DNA from: Prostheceraeus crozeri
Lineage: Eukaryota; Platyhelminthes; Polycladida; Euryleptidae
Length of the DNA stretch: 64,000 nt
Direction: 5' to 3'
Assembly (NCBI GenBank): GCA_907163375.1
Contig: CAJQUW010005567.1
Location: 1-64,000 of the forward strand
Program-made: the position numbers and the translations under genes
The notes under the pieces: generated by a model
What the model was told of the DNA's origin: nothing
Database searches by the model: none
Seen by the model: only the letters and a program-made list of their open reading frames with translations
In this document: piece by piece, positions 44,271-57,100 of the stretch
Layout: the number at the start of each line of letters is the position of its first letter
How positions within the stretch are numbered: position 1 is the stretch's first letter

Positions 44271-46132
44271 TCGTGTGTTTATGGGGAACTAGGTGAGCTG
44301 TAAACTCCCTCATTAACTCGTGTGGTATGGCGAACTATGAGCTGTAGACTCATTCATTAACGTCGTGTGGTATGGCGAACTATGAGCTGTAGACTCATTC
44401 ATTAACGTCGTGTGGTATGGCGAACTAGGAGCTGTAAACTCCCTCATTAACGTCGTGTGGTATGAGGAACTAGAAGTTGTAAACTCCCTCATTAACGTCC
44501 TGTTGGTATGGGGAACTAGGAACTGTAGACTCCTTTAGTATTAACGTGCGGAATGGTGGACTTTGAGGTCTGGTAGACTCTTTCATTAACGTCGTGTGGT
44601 AATGGGGAACTAGGAGCTGTAGACTATCCCTCAGTTAACGTCGTGCGGTATGTGGAACTATGAGCTGTAAACTACCTCATTAACGTCGTGAGTGGCGATG
44701 GGGAACTAGGAGCTGTAAACTCCCTCATTAACGTCGTGCGGAATGGGGAACTAATGAGCTGTAAACCTCCTCATTAACGGTCGTGTGGTATGGGGAACTA
44801 GGAGCTGTAAAACTCCCCTCATTAACCGTCGTGTGGAAATGGGGAACTAGAGCTGTAGACTCCCTCATTAACGACGTGCTGTATGGGGAACTATCAGCAG
44901 ATCCCACTCCCTCAATAACGTCGTGTGGTATGGGGGTAACCTAGGCATGCAGTTAGACTCCGCATCATTAACGTCGAGTGCGGATATGGGCAACTATGAG
45001 CTGTAAGACGCCCTCATTAAACGTCGTGTGGTATGGGGAACTAGGAGCCGTAAACTCCCTCATTAACGTTCAGTGTGGTATGAAGGAACTAGGAATCTAG
45101 TTAAAACTCCCTCAAATAACGTCGTGTGTTAATGGGGAACTATGAGCTGTAGAACTCATTCAATTAACGTCGTGAGGTATGGGGGAACTAGGAGCTGTAG
45201 ACTCCCTCATTAACGTCGTGTGGAATGGTGGACTCCGAGCTGTAGACTCCCTCATTAACGTCGTGTGGAATGGTAGACTATGAGCTGTAGACTCCCTCAT
45301 TAACGTCGTGTTGTATGGGGAACTATGAGCTGTAGACTCATTCATTAACGTCGTGTGTTATGGGGAACTAGGAGCCGTAAACTCCTTTATTAACGTCGTG
45401 CGAAATGGCGAACTATGAGCTGTAAACTCCCTCATTAAAGTCGTGTGGTATGGGGAACTATGAGCTGTAGACTCATTCATTAACGTCGTGTGGTATGGGG
45501 AACTAGGAGCTGTAGACTCCGTAATTAACGTGTGGAATGGTGGACTTATGAGCTGTAAGACACCCTCATTAACGACCGTGTAGGTTAATGGGGAACTATG
45601 GAGCTGTAAACTCCCTCATTAACGTCCGTGGTGTAATGGGGAACTATGAGCTGTAGACTCATTCATTAACGTCGTGTGGTATGGCGAACTAGGAGCTGTA
45701 GACTCCCTCATTAACGTCGTGCGGTATGGTGAACTAGAAGTTGTAAATTCCCTCATTAACGTCGCGTGGCATGGGGAACTAGGAGCCGTAAACTCCCTCA
45801 TTAACGTCGTGTGGTATGGGGAACTAGAAGTTGTAAACTCCCTCATAACGTCGTGTGGTATGAGGAACTAGGATCTGTAAACTCCCTCATTAAAGTCGTG
45901 TGGTATGGGGAACTATGAGCTGTAGACTCATTCATTAACGTCGTGTGGTATGGCGAACTAGGAGCTGTAGACTCCCTCATTAACGTCGTGTTGTATGGGG
46001 AACTAGGAGCTGTAGACTCATTCATTAACGTCGTGTGTTATGGGGAGCTAGGAGCCGTAAAACCTCCCTTATTAACGTCGTGCGAAATGGCGAACTATGA
46101 GCTTGTGAAACTCCCCTCATTAACGTCGTTGT

Positions 46133-46160
46133 GGATAAAAAAAAAAAAAAATGGGGGGGA
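46133..46160. other. Homopolymer intrusion in the satellite
   Basis: A run of about fourteen A followed by G's replaces part of one monomer (ATAAAAAAAAAAAAAAATGG). Likely a read-error artefact. Confidence 0.6.
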
Positions 46161-47605
46161 ACTATGAGCTGTAGAACTCAATTCATTAAACGGTCGTGTG
46201 GTAATGGCGAACTAGGAGCTGTAGACCTCCCTCCATTAACGTCGTGCGGAATGGCGAAACTTAATGACTGTAAACACCCCTCATTAACGTCGTAGCGGAA
46301 TGGCGAACTAGAGCTAGTAGACTCCCTCATTAACGTCGTGCGGTATGTGGAAACTATGAGCTGTAAACTCCCTAATAATAACGTCGTGTGGCATTGGAAC
46401 TAGGAGACTGTAAACTCCCTCATATAACGTCGTGTGAGTAATGGGAACTATGAGCTGTAGAACTCATTCATTAACGTCGTGTGGAATGGCGAACTAGGAG
46501 CTGTTAAACTCCTTTATTAAAACGTCGTGCGAAATTGGGCGAACTAAGGAGCGTGTAAACTCCCTCATTAAAGAGTCGTGCGGTATGGGGAACTATCAGA
46601 CTGTAAACTCCCTCATTAACGTCGTGTTGGTATGGGGAAGCTACGAGCTGTAGACCCACCTCATTAACGTCGTGCGGTATGGGCAACTATGAAGCTGTAA
46701 GACTCCCTCATTAACGTCGATGTGGTAATGGGGAACGTAGGAGCCGTAAACTCCCTCATTAACGACCGTGTGGTAATGGCGAACTAGGAGCTGTAAACTC
46801 CCTCATTAACGTCGATGTGGTATGGGGGAACTAGGAGCTGTAAACTCCCTCATTAACGTACGTGTGGTATGAGGAACTAGAAGCTTGTAAACCTCCCTCA
46901 TTAACGTCGTGTAGGTAATGGGTGAACTATGAGCATGTAGACTCATTCATTAACGTCGTGTGGTATGGGGAACTGAAGGAGCTTGTAGACACCCTCATAA
47001 ACGTCGTGGGGAATCGCGAACTATGAGCTGTAAACTCCCTCATTAAACGTCAGTGTGGTTATGGGGAACTAGGAGCTCGTAAACTCCTTTATTAACGTCG
47101 TGCGAAATGATGGCGAACTAGGAAGCTGTAAACTCCCCTCATTAAAGTCGTGTGGTATGGGGAACTAGGAGCGTGTTAACACCCTCATTAACTTCGTGTG
47201 GTATGGGGAACTATGAGCTGTAGACTCGCTCTCAATTAACGTCGTGCGGAATGGGAACTAGGAACACGTAAAAACTCCTTTAATTAACGTTGCGGAATGG
47301 TGGACTATGAGCTGTAGACTCATTCATTAACGTCGTGTGGTATGGGCAAACTAGGAGCTGTAGACTCCTCATTAACGTCGTGCGGTATGTGGAACTATGA
47401 GCTGTAAACTCCCTCATTAACGTCGTGTGGCATGGGGAACTAGGAGCTGTAAACTCCCTCATTAACGTCGTGTGGTATGGGGAACTAGGAGCTGTAGACT
47501 CCCTCATTAACGTCGTGCGGTATGGGCAACTATGAGCTGTAAGACTCCCTCATTAACGTCGTGTGGTATGGGGAACTAGGAGCCGTAAACTCCTCATTAA
47601 CGTCG

Positions 47606-47665
47606 TTGATTTGAGGGTATTGTGGTTTTTGGTTTTGGAATGAGTTTTCTTGTGTGTAAATGAGG
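47606..47665. other. Non-satellite insertion
   Basis: About 60 bases of T/G-rich sequence (GAGGGTATTGTGGTTTTTGG) interrupt the array. Not similar to anything nearby. Confidence 0.6.
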
Positions 47666-48524
47666 AACTAGGATCTGTAAACTCCCTCATTAACGTCGTG
47701 TTGTATGGGGAACTAGGAGCTGTAGACTCCTTTATTAACGTGTGGAATGGTGGACTATGAGCTGTAAGACTCCCTCATTAACGTCGTGTGGTATGGGGAA
47801 CTAGGAGCCGTAAACTCCTTTATTAACGTGCGGAATGGCGAACTATGAGCTGTAAACTACCTCATTAACGTCGTGTGGTATGGGGAACTAGACTGTTTAG
47901 ACAAGCATTCATTAACGTACTATACGTGTTGGTATGGCGAACTAGGAGACTTGTATAAAACTCCTGTATATCTCATTAACGTCGTGTGGAGTTAGGGGAA
48001 CTAGGAGCTGTAAACTCCCTCCATTAACGTCGTGTGTATGAGGAACTAGACGTTGTAAATTATACTCCCTCATTAACGATCGTGTGGTATGGGGAACTAT
48101 GAGCTGTAGGCTCATTCATTAACGCTCGTGTGGTATGGGGAACTAGAGCTGTAGACCTCCTTTAATTAACTGTGGAATGGTGGACTAATGAGCTGTAAGA
48201 CTCCCTCATTAAACGTCGTGTGGTATGGGGAACTAGGAGCCGTGAACTCCCTCATTAACGTCGTGTGGTATGGGAACTAGAGGCCGTAAACTCCCTCATT
48301 AACCGGTCGTGTGGTATGGGGAACTATGAGCTGTAGACTCAATCAATAACGTCGTGTGGTATAGGCGAACTAGGAGCTGTAGACTCCCTCATTAAACGTC
48401 GTGCGGAATGGCGAACTATGAGCTGTAAACTCCCATCATTTAACGTCGTGCGGAATGGCGAACTATGAGCTGTAGACTCCCTCATTAACGTCGTGCGGAT
48501 ATGTGGGAATAAAAACTAAGAGCT

Positions 48525-48668
48525 GTAAACTCCCTCATTGGAACAGTCGGAAAAAATGTGGCCATGGGGAACTAGGAGAATTGATGGAAACCTCCACGAA
48601 ATGGACTATAACTAACTCACACCATTGAGAGAAACACACCAACACTCCCCTCGAAAAAAATTAACGTC
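48525..48668. other. Non-satellite insertion
   Basis: About 140 bases with only scraps of monomer (GGGGAACTAGGAGAATTGAT), rich in A and C words. Origin unknown; may be mis-called satellite. Confidence 0.5.
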
Positions 48669-49717
48669 GTGTGTTATGGGGAACTGAGAATGGAGCTGTA
48701 TACCTCATTCAGAAGAAAACGTCCATGTGTGGATACTAATGGAAAGAACTATGAGCTGTAAACTCCCTTTAGGCAATTAACGTCTCGTGCGGAATGGCGA
48801 ACTAGGAGCTGTAAACATCCCTCATTAAAAGGTCGTGAAGGTAGCCGGTATATGGGAACTATCAGCTGTTAACTCCCTCATTAACGTCGTGTGGTATGGG
48901 GAACTATGAGCTGTAGACTCATCTTCTTTTAACGTCGTGTGGTATTGCGAACTATGAGCTGTAGACTCCCTCATTAACGTTCGTGCGGAATGGCGAACTA
49001 TGAGCTGTTAAACTCCCTCATTATAACGTCGTGCGGAATGGCGAACTAGGAGCTGTAGACTCCCTCAATTAACGTCGTGCGGTATGTGGAACTATGAGCC
49101 TGTAAACTCCCTCATTAACGTCCGTGTGGCATGGGGAACTAGGAGCTGTAAACTCCCTCATTAACGTCGTGTGGTAATGGGGAACTATGAGCTGTAGACT
49201 CATTCATTAACGTCGTGTGGAATGGCGAAACTATGAGCTGTTAAACTCCTTTATTAACGTCGTGCGAACAATGGCCGAACGAAGGTAGCTGGTAAACTCC
49301 TTTATTAACGTCGTGCGAAATGGCGAACTAGGAGCTGTAAACTCCCATCATTAAAGTCGTGCGGTATGCGGAACTATCAGCTGTAAACTCCCTCATTAAC
49401 GTCGTGTGGTTGTTGTATGGGGGAAAACTAGGAGCTGTAGACTCCCTCATTAACGACGTCGTGTGGTATGGGTAACTAGGAGCCGTAAACTCCCTCATTA
49501 ACGTGTCGTGTGGTATGAGGAACTAGGATCTGTAAACTCCCTCATTAACGATCCGTGTTTTTTTACTGGGGAACTATGAGCTGTAGACTCATTCATTAAC
49601 GTCGTGTGGTATGGCGAACTAGGAGCTGTAGACTCCCTCATTAACGTCGTGCGGTATGGTGAACTAGAAGTTGTAAATTCCCTCATTAACGTCGATTTGT
49701 GTGGTAGTATGGCGGAA

Positions 49718-49800
49718 CTAATATTTGTTTTATTGTTTTTTTTTTTTTTTTTTTTTTTTTCTTTTTTTTTTTTTTTTGGTGCTTGGTATTTGAGAGGATA
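49718..49800. other. Poly-T intrusion
   Basis: Over 40 T's in two runs around 49738-49777, inside a monomer that resumes at 49800. Confidence 0.6.
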
Positions 49801-52800
49801 GCTGTAGGGCTCATTCATTAACGGGGGGTTTTGGTGTCGTGTGGTATGGGGAAACTAGGAGCTGTAAACCTCCCTCATTAACGTCGTGTGGTATGAGGAA
49901 CTAGAAGTTGTAAAACTCCCTCATTTTAAACGTCGTGTGGTATGGGGAACTATGAGCTGTAGGGCTCATTCATTAACGTCACGTCGTGTGGTATTGGGAA
50001 CTAGGAGCTGTAGACTCCTTTATTAACGTGTGGAATGGTGGACTATGAGCTGTAAGACTCCCTCATTAACGTCGTGTGGTATGGGGAACTAGGAGCCGTA
50101 AACTCCCTCATTAACGTCGTGTGGTATGGGGAACTATGAGCTGTAGACTCATTCATTAACGTCGTGTGGTATGGGGAACTATGAGCTGTAGACTCATTCA
50201 TTAACGTCGTGTGGTATGGCGAACTAGGAGCTGTAGACTCCCTCATTAACGTCGTGCGGGAATGGCGAACTATGAGCTGTAAACTCCCTCATTAACGTCG
50301 TGCGGATATGGGCGAACTAGGAGCTGTAGGACTCCCTCATTAACGTCGTGCCGGTATGTGGAAACTATGAGCTGTAAACTCCCTTATTAACGTCGTGTGG
50401 CATGGGGAACTAGGGAGCTGTAAACTCCCTCATTAAACGTCGTGTGTTGTATGGGGAACTATGAGCTGTAGACTCATTCATTAACGTCGTGTGGAATGGC
50501 GAACTAGGAGCTGTAAACTCCTTTATTAACGTCGTGCGAAATGGCGAACTAGGAGCTGTAAACTCCCTCATTAAAGTCGTGCGGTATGGGGAACTATCAG
50601 CTGTAAACTCCCTCATTAACGTCGTGTGTTTGTTTTTATGGGGGAACTACGTAGCTGTAGACTTCCCTCATTAACGTCGTGCGGTATGGGCCAACTATGA
50701 GCTGTAAGACTTCGCCTCATTAACCGTCGTGTGGTATGGGGAACTAGGAGCCTAAACTCCCTTCATTAACGTCGTGTGGTATGGCGAACTAGGAGCTGTA
50801 AAACCTCCCTCATTAAGTCTGTTCGTGTGGTATGGGGAAACTAGGAAGCTGTAAACTCCCTCATTAACGTCGTGTGGTATGAGGAACTAGAAGTTGTAAA
50901 CTCCCTCCTTAACGTCGAGTGGTATGGGGAACTATGAGCTGTAGACTCATTCATTAACGTCGTGTGGTATGGGGAACTAGGAGCTGTAGACTCCCTCATT
51001 AACGTCGTGGGGAATCGCGAACTATTGAGCTGTAAACTCCCTCATTAACGTCGTGTGGTATGGGGAACTAGAGCTGTAAACTCCTTTATTAACGTCGTGC
51101 GAAATGGCGACACTAGAGCTGTAAACTCCCTCATTAAAGTTCGTGTGGTATGGGGAACTAGGAGGCTGTAAACCTCCCTCATTACTTCGTGTGGTATGGG
51201 GAACTATTGAGCTGTAGACTCATTCATTAACGTCGTGCGGAATGGGGAACTAGGAACCGTAAACTCCTTTATTAACGTGCGGAATGGTGGACTATGAGCT
51301 GTAGACTCATTCATTAACGTCGTTTGGTATGGCCAACTAGGAGCTGTAGACTCCCTCATTAACGTCGTGCGGTATGTGGAACTATGAGCTGTAAACTCCC
51401 TCATTAACGTCGTGTGGCATGGGGAACTAGGAGCTGTAAACTCCCTCATTAACGTCGTGTGGTATGGGGAACTAGGAGCTGTAGACTCATTCATTAACGT
51501 CGTGTGTTATGGGGAGCTAGGAGCCGTAAACTCCTTTATTAACGTCGTGCGAAATGGCGAACTATGAGCTGTGAACTCCCTCATTAACGTCGTGTGGTAT
51601 GGGGAACTATGAGCTGTAGACTCATTCATTAACGTCGTGTGGTATGGCGAACTAGGAGCTGTAGACTCCCTCATTAACGTCGTGCGGAATGGCGAACTAT
51701 GAGCTGTAAACTCTCCTCATTAACGTCGTGCGGAATGGCGAACTAGGAGCTGTAGACTCCCTTCATTAACGTCGTGCGGTATGTGGAACTATGAGCTGTA
51801 ATACTCCTTATTAACGTCGTGTGTGGGCATGGGGAACTAGGAGCTGTAAACTCCCTCATTAACGTCGTGTGGTTAATGGGGAACTAATGAGCTGTAGACT
51901 CATTCATTAACGTCGTGTGGAATGGCGAACTAGGAGCTTGTAAACTCCTTTATTAACGTCGTGCGACAATGGCGAACTAGGAGCTGTAAACTCCCTCATT
52001 AAAGTCTTTGCGGTATGGGGAACTATCAGCTGTAAACTCCCACATTAACGTCGCGGTGTGGTATGGGGATACTACGAGCTGTAGGACTCCCATCATTAAC
52101 GTCGTGCGGTATGGGCAACTATGAGCTGTAAGACTCCCTCATTAACGTCGTGTGGTATGGGGAACTAGGAGCCGTAAACTCCTCATTGTAACGTCTGTGT
52201 GGTATGGCGAACTAGGAGCTGTAAACATCCTCATTAAACGTCGTGTGGTATGTGGAACTAATGACTGGTAAACTCCTATTAACGTCGTGTGGCATGGGGA
52301 ACTAGGAGCTGTAAAACTCCCTCATTTAAACGTCGTGTGGTATGGGGAACTATATGAGCTGTAGACCTCATTCATTAACGTCGTGTGAATGGCGAACTAG
52401 GGGGAGCCTGTAAACACCTTTATTAACGTCGTGCGAAATGGCGAACTAGGAGCTGTAAAACTCCCTATTAAAGTCGTGCGGTATGGGGAACTAATCAGCT
52501 GTAAACTCCCTCATTAACGTCGTGTGGTATGGGGACCTACGAGCTGTAGACTCCCTCATTAACGTCGTGCGGTATGGGCAACTATGAGCTGTAAGACTCC
52601 CTCATTAACGTCGTGTGGTATGGGGAACTAGGAGCCGTAAACTCCCTCATTAACGTCGTGTGGTATGGCGAACTAGGAGCTGTAAACTCCCTCATTAACG
52701 TCGTGTGGTAGGGGAACTAGGAGCCTGTAAACTCCCTCATTAACGTCGTGTGGTATGCGGAACAAGAAGTTGTTAAACACCCTCATTAACGTCGTGTGGA

Positions 52801-54004
52801 AAGGGGAACTAAGAGCGTAGGACTCATTCATTAACGGTCGTGTGGTATGGGGAACTAGGAGCTGTAAGACTCCCCCTCATTAACGTCGTGGGGAATCGCG
52901 AAACTATGAATCTGTAAACCTCCCTCCCTCATTAACGTCGTGTGGTTAGGGTGAACAGGAGCTGTAAACTCCTTTAATTAACGTCGAGCGAAATGGCGAA
53001 CTAGGAGTTTGAAAACTCCCTCATTAAAAAGTCGTGTGGGTATGGGAACTAGGAGCTGTAAACTCCCTCATTAACTTCGTGTGGTATGGGGGAAGAACTC
53101 TATGAGCTGTAGACTAACATCATTCATTTAACGTCGTGCGGAATGGCGGGAACTAGGAACCGTAAACTCCTTTATTAACGGCGGAATGGTGGGACTCTAT
53201 GAGCTGTAGACTCATTCATTAACGTCGTTTGGTGTATTTATGCCCAACTAGGAGCTGGTAGGACTCCCTCATAACGTCGTGCGGCTATGTGGAACTATGA
53301 GCTGTTAAACTCTCCTCATTAAACGAGTTACGTGTGGCATGGGGAACTATGGAGCTGTAAACTCCCTCATTAACGTTCCGTGTGGTATGGGGGAACTAGG
53401 TGCTAGCTGTAGACTCATTCATTAAACGTGTCGTGTGTTTATGGGGAGCTAGGAGCCGTAAACTCCTTATATTAACGTCGTGCGAAATGGCGCCCCACTA
53501 TGAGCTGTGAACTCCCTCATTAATCGTAACGCCTTGTGGTTTGGGGTAAAGGATGCGAACAATGAGACTGTATGAACTCATTACATATTTAACGTCGTGT
53601 GGTTATGGCGAACTAGAGCTGAGCTGTATAGGACTCCCTCTCATTAACGTCGTGCGGAGATGGCGAACTCATGAGCTGTTAATAATACTCCCCTCATTAA
53701 CGTACAGTGCGGAATGGCGAACTAGGAGTGTTAGACTCCCATACATTAACGTCGTGTGCGGTATGTGGAACCTATGAGCTGTAAAACTCCCTTATTAACG
53801 TCGTGTGGCATGGGGAACAAGGAGCTGTAAACTCCCTCATTAACGTCGTGTGGTCATGGGGGGAACTTATGAGCTGTAGACTCATCATTACCGTCGTGCT
53901 GGAATGGCGCCGAAACTCGAACTAGGAGCTGTAAACATCCTTTATTAACGTCGTGAGCGAAATGGCGAACTAGGAGCTGTAAACTCCTCATTAAAGTCGT
54001 GCGG

Positions 54005-54145
54005 TATGGTTTCTGAGGTTTTCGTTTGGGTTAGGCAGACTTGTTTTTTTATAGGCGTTTTGAGTAGTAGGGGGAAAAATAAAAATTTTAAAAGTATAAA
54101 AGACGTTAAAAAGATAATAAAAAACATTAACAACAGAAAAGAACT
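54005..54145. other. Non-satellite insertion
   Basis: About 135 bases, first T/G-rich (TTCTGAGGTTTTCGTTTGGG) then A-rich, between GCGGTATG and AACTATCAGCTG. The flanking monomer halves join in register, so it is a clean insertion or a read artefact. Confidence 0.55.
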
Positions 54146-57100
54146 ATCAGCTGTAAACTCCCTCATTTAACGTCGTTGTGGTATGGGGAACTACGAGCTG
54201 TCGAGACCTCCCTCATTAACGTCGTGCGGTGTATGGGCAACTATGAGCTGTAAGACTCCCTCATTAACGTCGTGTGGTATGGGGAACTAGGAGCCGTAAA
54301 CTCCCTCATTAACGTCGTGTGGTATGGCGAACTAGGAGCTGTAAACTCCCTCATTAACGTCGTGTGGTATGGGGAACTAGGAGCTGTAAACTCCATAATT
54401 AACGTATCGTGTGAGTATGAGGAACTAGAAGTTGTAAACTCCCTCATTAACGGTCGTTATGTGGGTATGGGAGAACTATGAGCTGTAGACTCATTACATT
54501 AAACGTCGTGTGGTATGGGGAACTGAGGAGCTGTAGACTCCCTCATTAACGTCGTGGGGAATCGCGAACTATGAGCTGAGCTGTAAACTCCCTCATTACG
54601 TTCGTGTGGTATGGGGAACTAGGAGCTGTAAAACAACTCCTTTATGAAACGTCGTGCGAAATGGCGAACTAGGAGCTGTAAACCTCCCTCATTAAATAGT
54701 CTTGTGGTATGGGGAACTAGGAGCTGTAAACTCCCTCATTAACTTCGTGTGGTATGGGGAACTATGAGCTGTAGACTCGCTCATTAACGTCGTGCGGAAT
54801 GGGGAACTAGGAACCGTAAACTCCTTTATTAACGTGCGGAATGGTGGACTATGAGCTGTAGACTCATTCATTAACGTCGTGTGGTATGGGCAACTAGGAG
54901 CTGTAGACTCCCTCATTAACGTCGTGCGGTATGTGGAACTATGAGCTGTAAACTCCCTCATTAACGTCGTGTGGCATGGGGAACTAGGAGCTGTAAACTC
55001 CCTCATTAACGTCGTGTGTGTGGTATGGGGGGGGAAGGAACTAGGAGCTGTATAGAACTATCCTCATTAACGTTCGTGCGGTATGGGCAACTATGAGCTG
55101 TAAGACTCCCTCATTAAACGTCGTGTGGTATGGGGAACTAGGGAGCCGTAAACTCCCTCATACACGTCGTTGTGGTTACTGAGGAACTAGGATCTGTAAA
55201 CTCCCTCATTAAAAACGTCGTGTTGTATGGGGAACTAGGAGCTGTACGACTCCTTTATTAAACGATGTGGGAATGGTGGCTCCCCCCACTATGAGCTGTA
55301 AAGGACTCCCTCATTAAACGCGTCGTAGTGGTATGATGGGAACAATGGAGCCGTAAAACTCCTTTATTAACGTGCGGAAATGGCGAACTATGAGCTGTAA
55401 ACTACCTCATTAAACGTGTTCGTGTGGTAATGGCGAACTAATGAGGCTGTAGACCTCATTCCATTAACGTCGTTGTGGTATTGGGCGAACTAGGAGCTGT
55501 AAACTCCCTCATTAACGTCGTGTGTAATGGGGAAACTAGAGTGAGCTGTAACTCCCTCATTAACGTCGTGTGGTATGAGGAACTAGAAGTTGTAAACTCC
55601 CTCATTAACGTCGTGTGGTATGGGGAACTATGAGCTGTAGGCTCATTCATTAACGTCGTGTGGTATGGGGAACTAGGAGCTGTAGACTCCTTTATTAACG
55701 TGTGGAATGGTGGACTATGAGCTGTAAGACTCCCTCATTAACGTCGTGTGGTATGGGGAACTAGGAGCCGTAAACTCCCTCATTAACGTCGTGTGGTATG
55801 GGGAACTATGAGCCGTACACTCCCTAATTAACGTCGTGTGGTAATGTGGGAAAACTGATGAGCTGTAGACTCATTCATTAACGTCGTGTGGTATGGCGAA
55901 CTAGGAGCTGTAGACTCCCTCATTAAAACGTCGTGCGGAATGGCGAACTATGGAGCTGTTAAACCTCCCTCATTAACGTCGTGCGGAATGGCGAATAGGA
56001 GCTGTAGACTCCCTCATTAACGTTCGTGCGGTATGGTGGGAACTATGAGCTGTAAACTCCCTCATTACCGTCGTGTGGCATGGGGAACTAGGAGCTGTAA
56101 ACTCTCATTAACGTCGTGTGTTTATGGGGAACTATGAGCTGTAGACTCATTCATTAACGTCGTGTGGTTCCTCCACCTGTGTGGTATGGCGAAACTATGA
56201 GCTGTAAACTCCTTTATTAAACGTCGTGCGAAATGGCGAACTAGGAGCTGGTAAACTCCCTCATTAAAGTCGGTGAGCGGTCTGGGTAACTATCTCAGCT
56301 GTAAACTCCTCATTAACGTCGTGTGGTATGGGGGAACTATGAGCTGTAGACTCATTCATTAACGTCGTTGTGGTATGGCGAACTAGGAGCTGTATACTCC
56401 CTCATTAACGTCGTGCGGAATGGCGAACTATGAGCTGTAAACTCCCTCATTAACGTCCGTGCGGAATGGCGAACTAGAGCTGTAGACTCCTTCAATAACG
56501 TCGTGTGGTATGGGGGACTATGAGCTGTAAACTCCTTCAATAACGTCGTGTGGTCTGGGGAACTAGGAGCTGTAGACTCCTTCAATAACGTCGTGTGGTA
56601 TGGGGGACTATGAGCTGTAGACTCATTCATTAACGTCGTGTGGAATGGCGAACTATGAGCTGTAAACTCCTTTATTAACGTCGTGCGAAATGGCGAACTA
56701 GGAGCTGTAAACTCCTTTATTAACGTCGTGCGAAATGGCGAACTAGGAGCTGTAAACTCCCTCATTAAAGTCGTGCGGTATGCGGAACTATCAGCTGTAA
56801 ACTCCCTCATTAACGTCGTGTGGTATGGGGAACTAGGAGCTGTAGACTCCCTCATTAACGTCGTGTGGTATGGGTAACTAGGAGCCGTAAACTCCCTCAT
56901 TAACGTCGTGTGGTATGAGGAACTAGGATCTGTAAACTCCCTCATTAACGTCGTGTTGTATGGGGAACTATGAGCTGTAGACTCATTCATTAACGTCGTG
57001 TGGTATGGCGAACTAGGAGCTGTAAACTCCCTCATTAACGTCGTGTGGTATGAGGAACTAGAAGTTGTAAACTCCCTCATTAACGTCGTGTGGTATGGGG

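Larger units (their letters stand above)
43020..56300. other. Satellite zone rich in indels (probable unpolished assembly)
   Basis: From about 43020 single-base insertions and losses appear every few tens of bases (for example TTAAACGTCG, GTAAAACTCC, AACTATGGAGC). Before 43020 and after about 56300 they are rare. Short clean islands (45190-45530, 47330-47600) interrupt it. The changes do not follow higher-order copies, and the third 1.62 kb unit is the same as its clean neighbour except for them. Confidence 0.75.

Noticed and set aside
49738-49777. Poly-T run as a retrotransposon poly-A tail
   Set aside because: No element body adjoins it and it lies in the error-rich zone between monomer halves.
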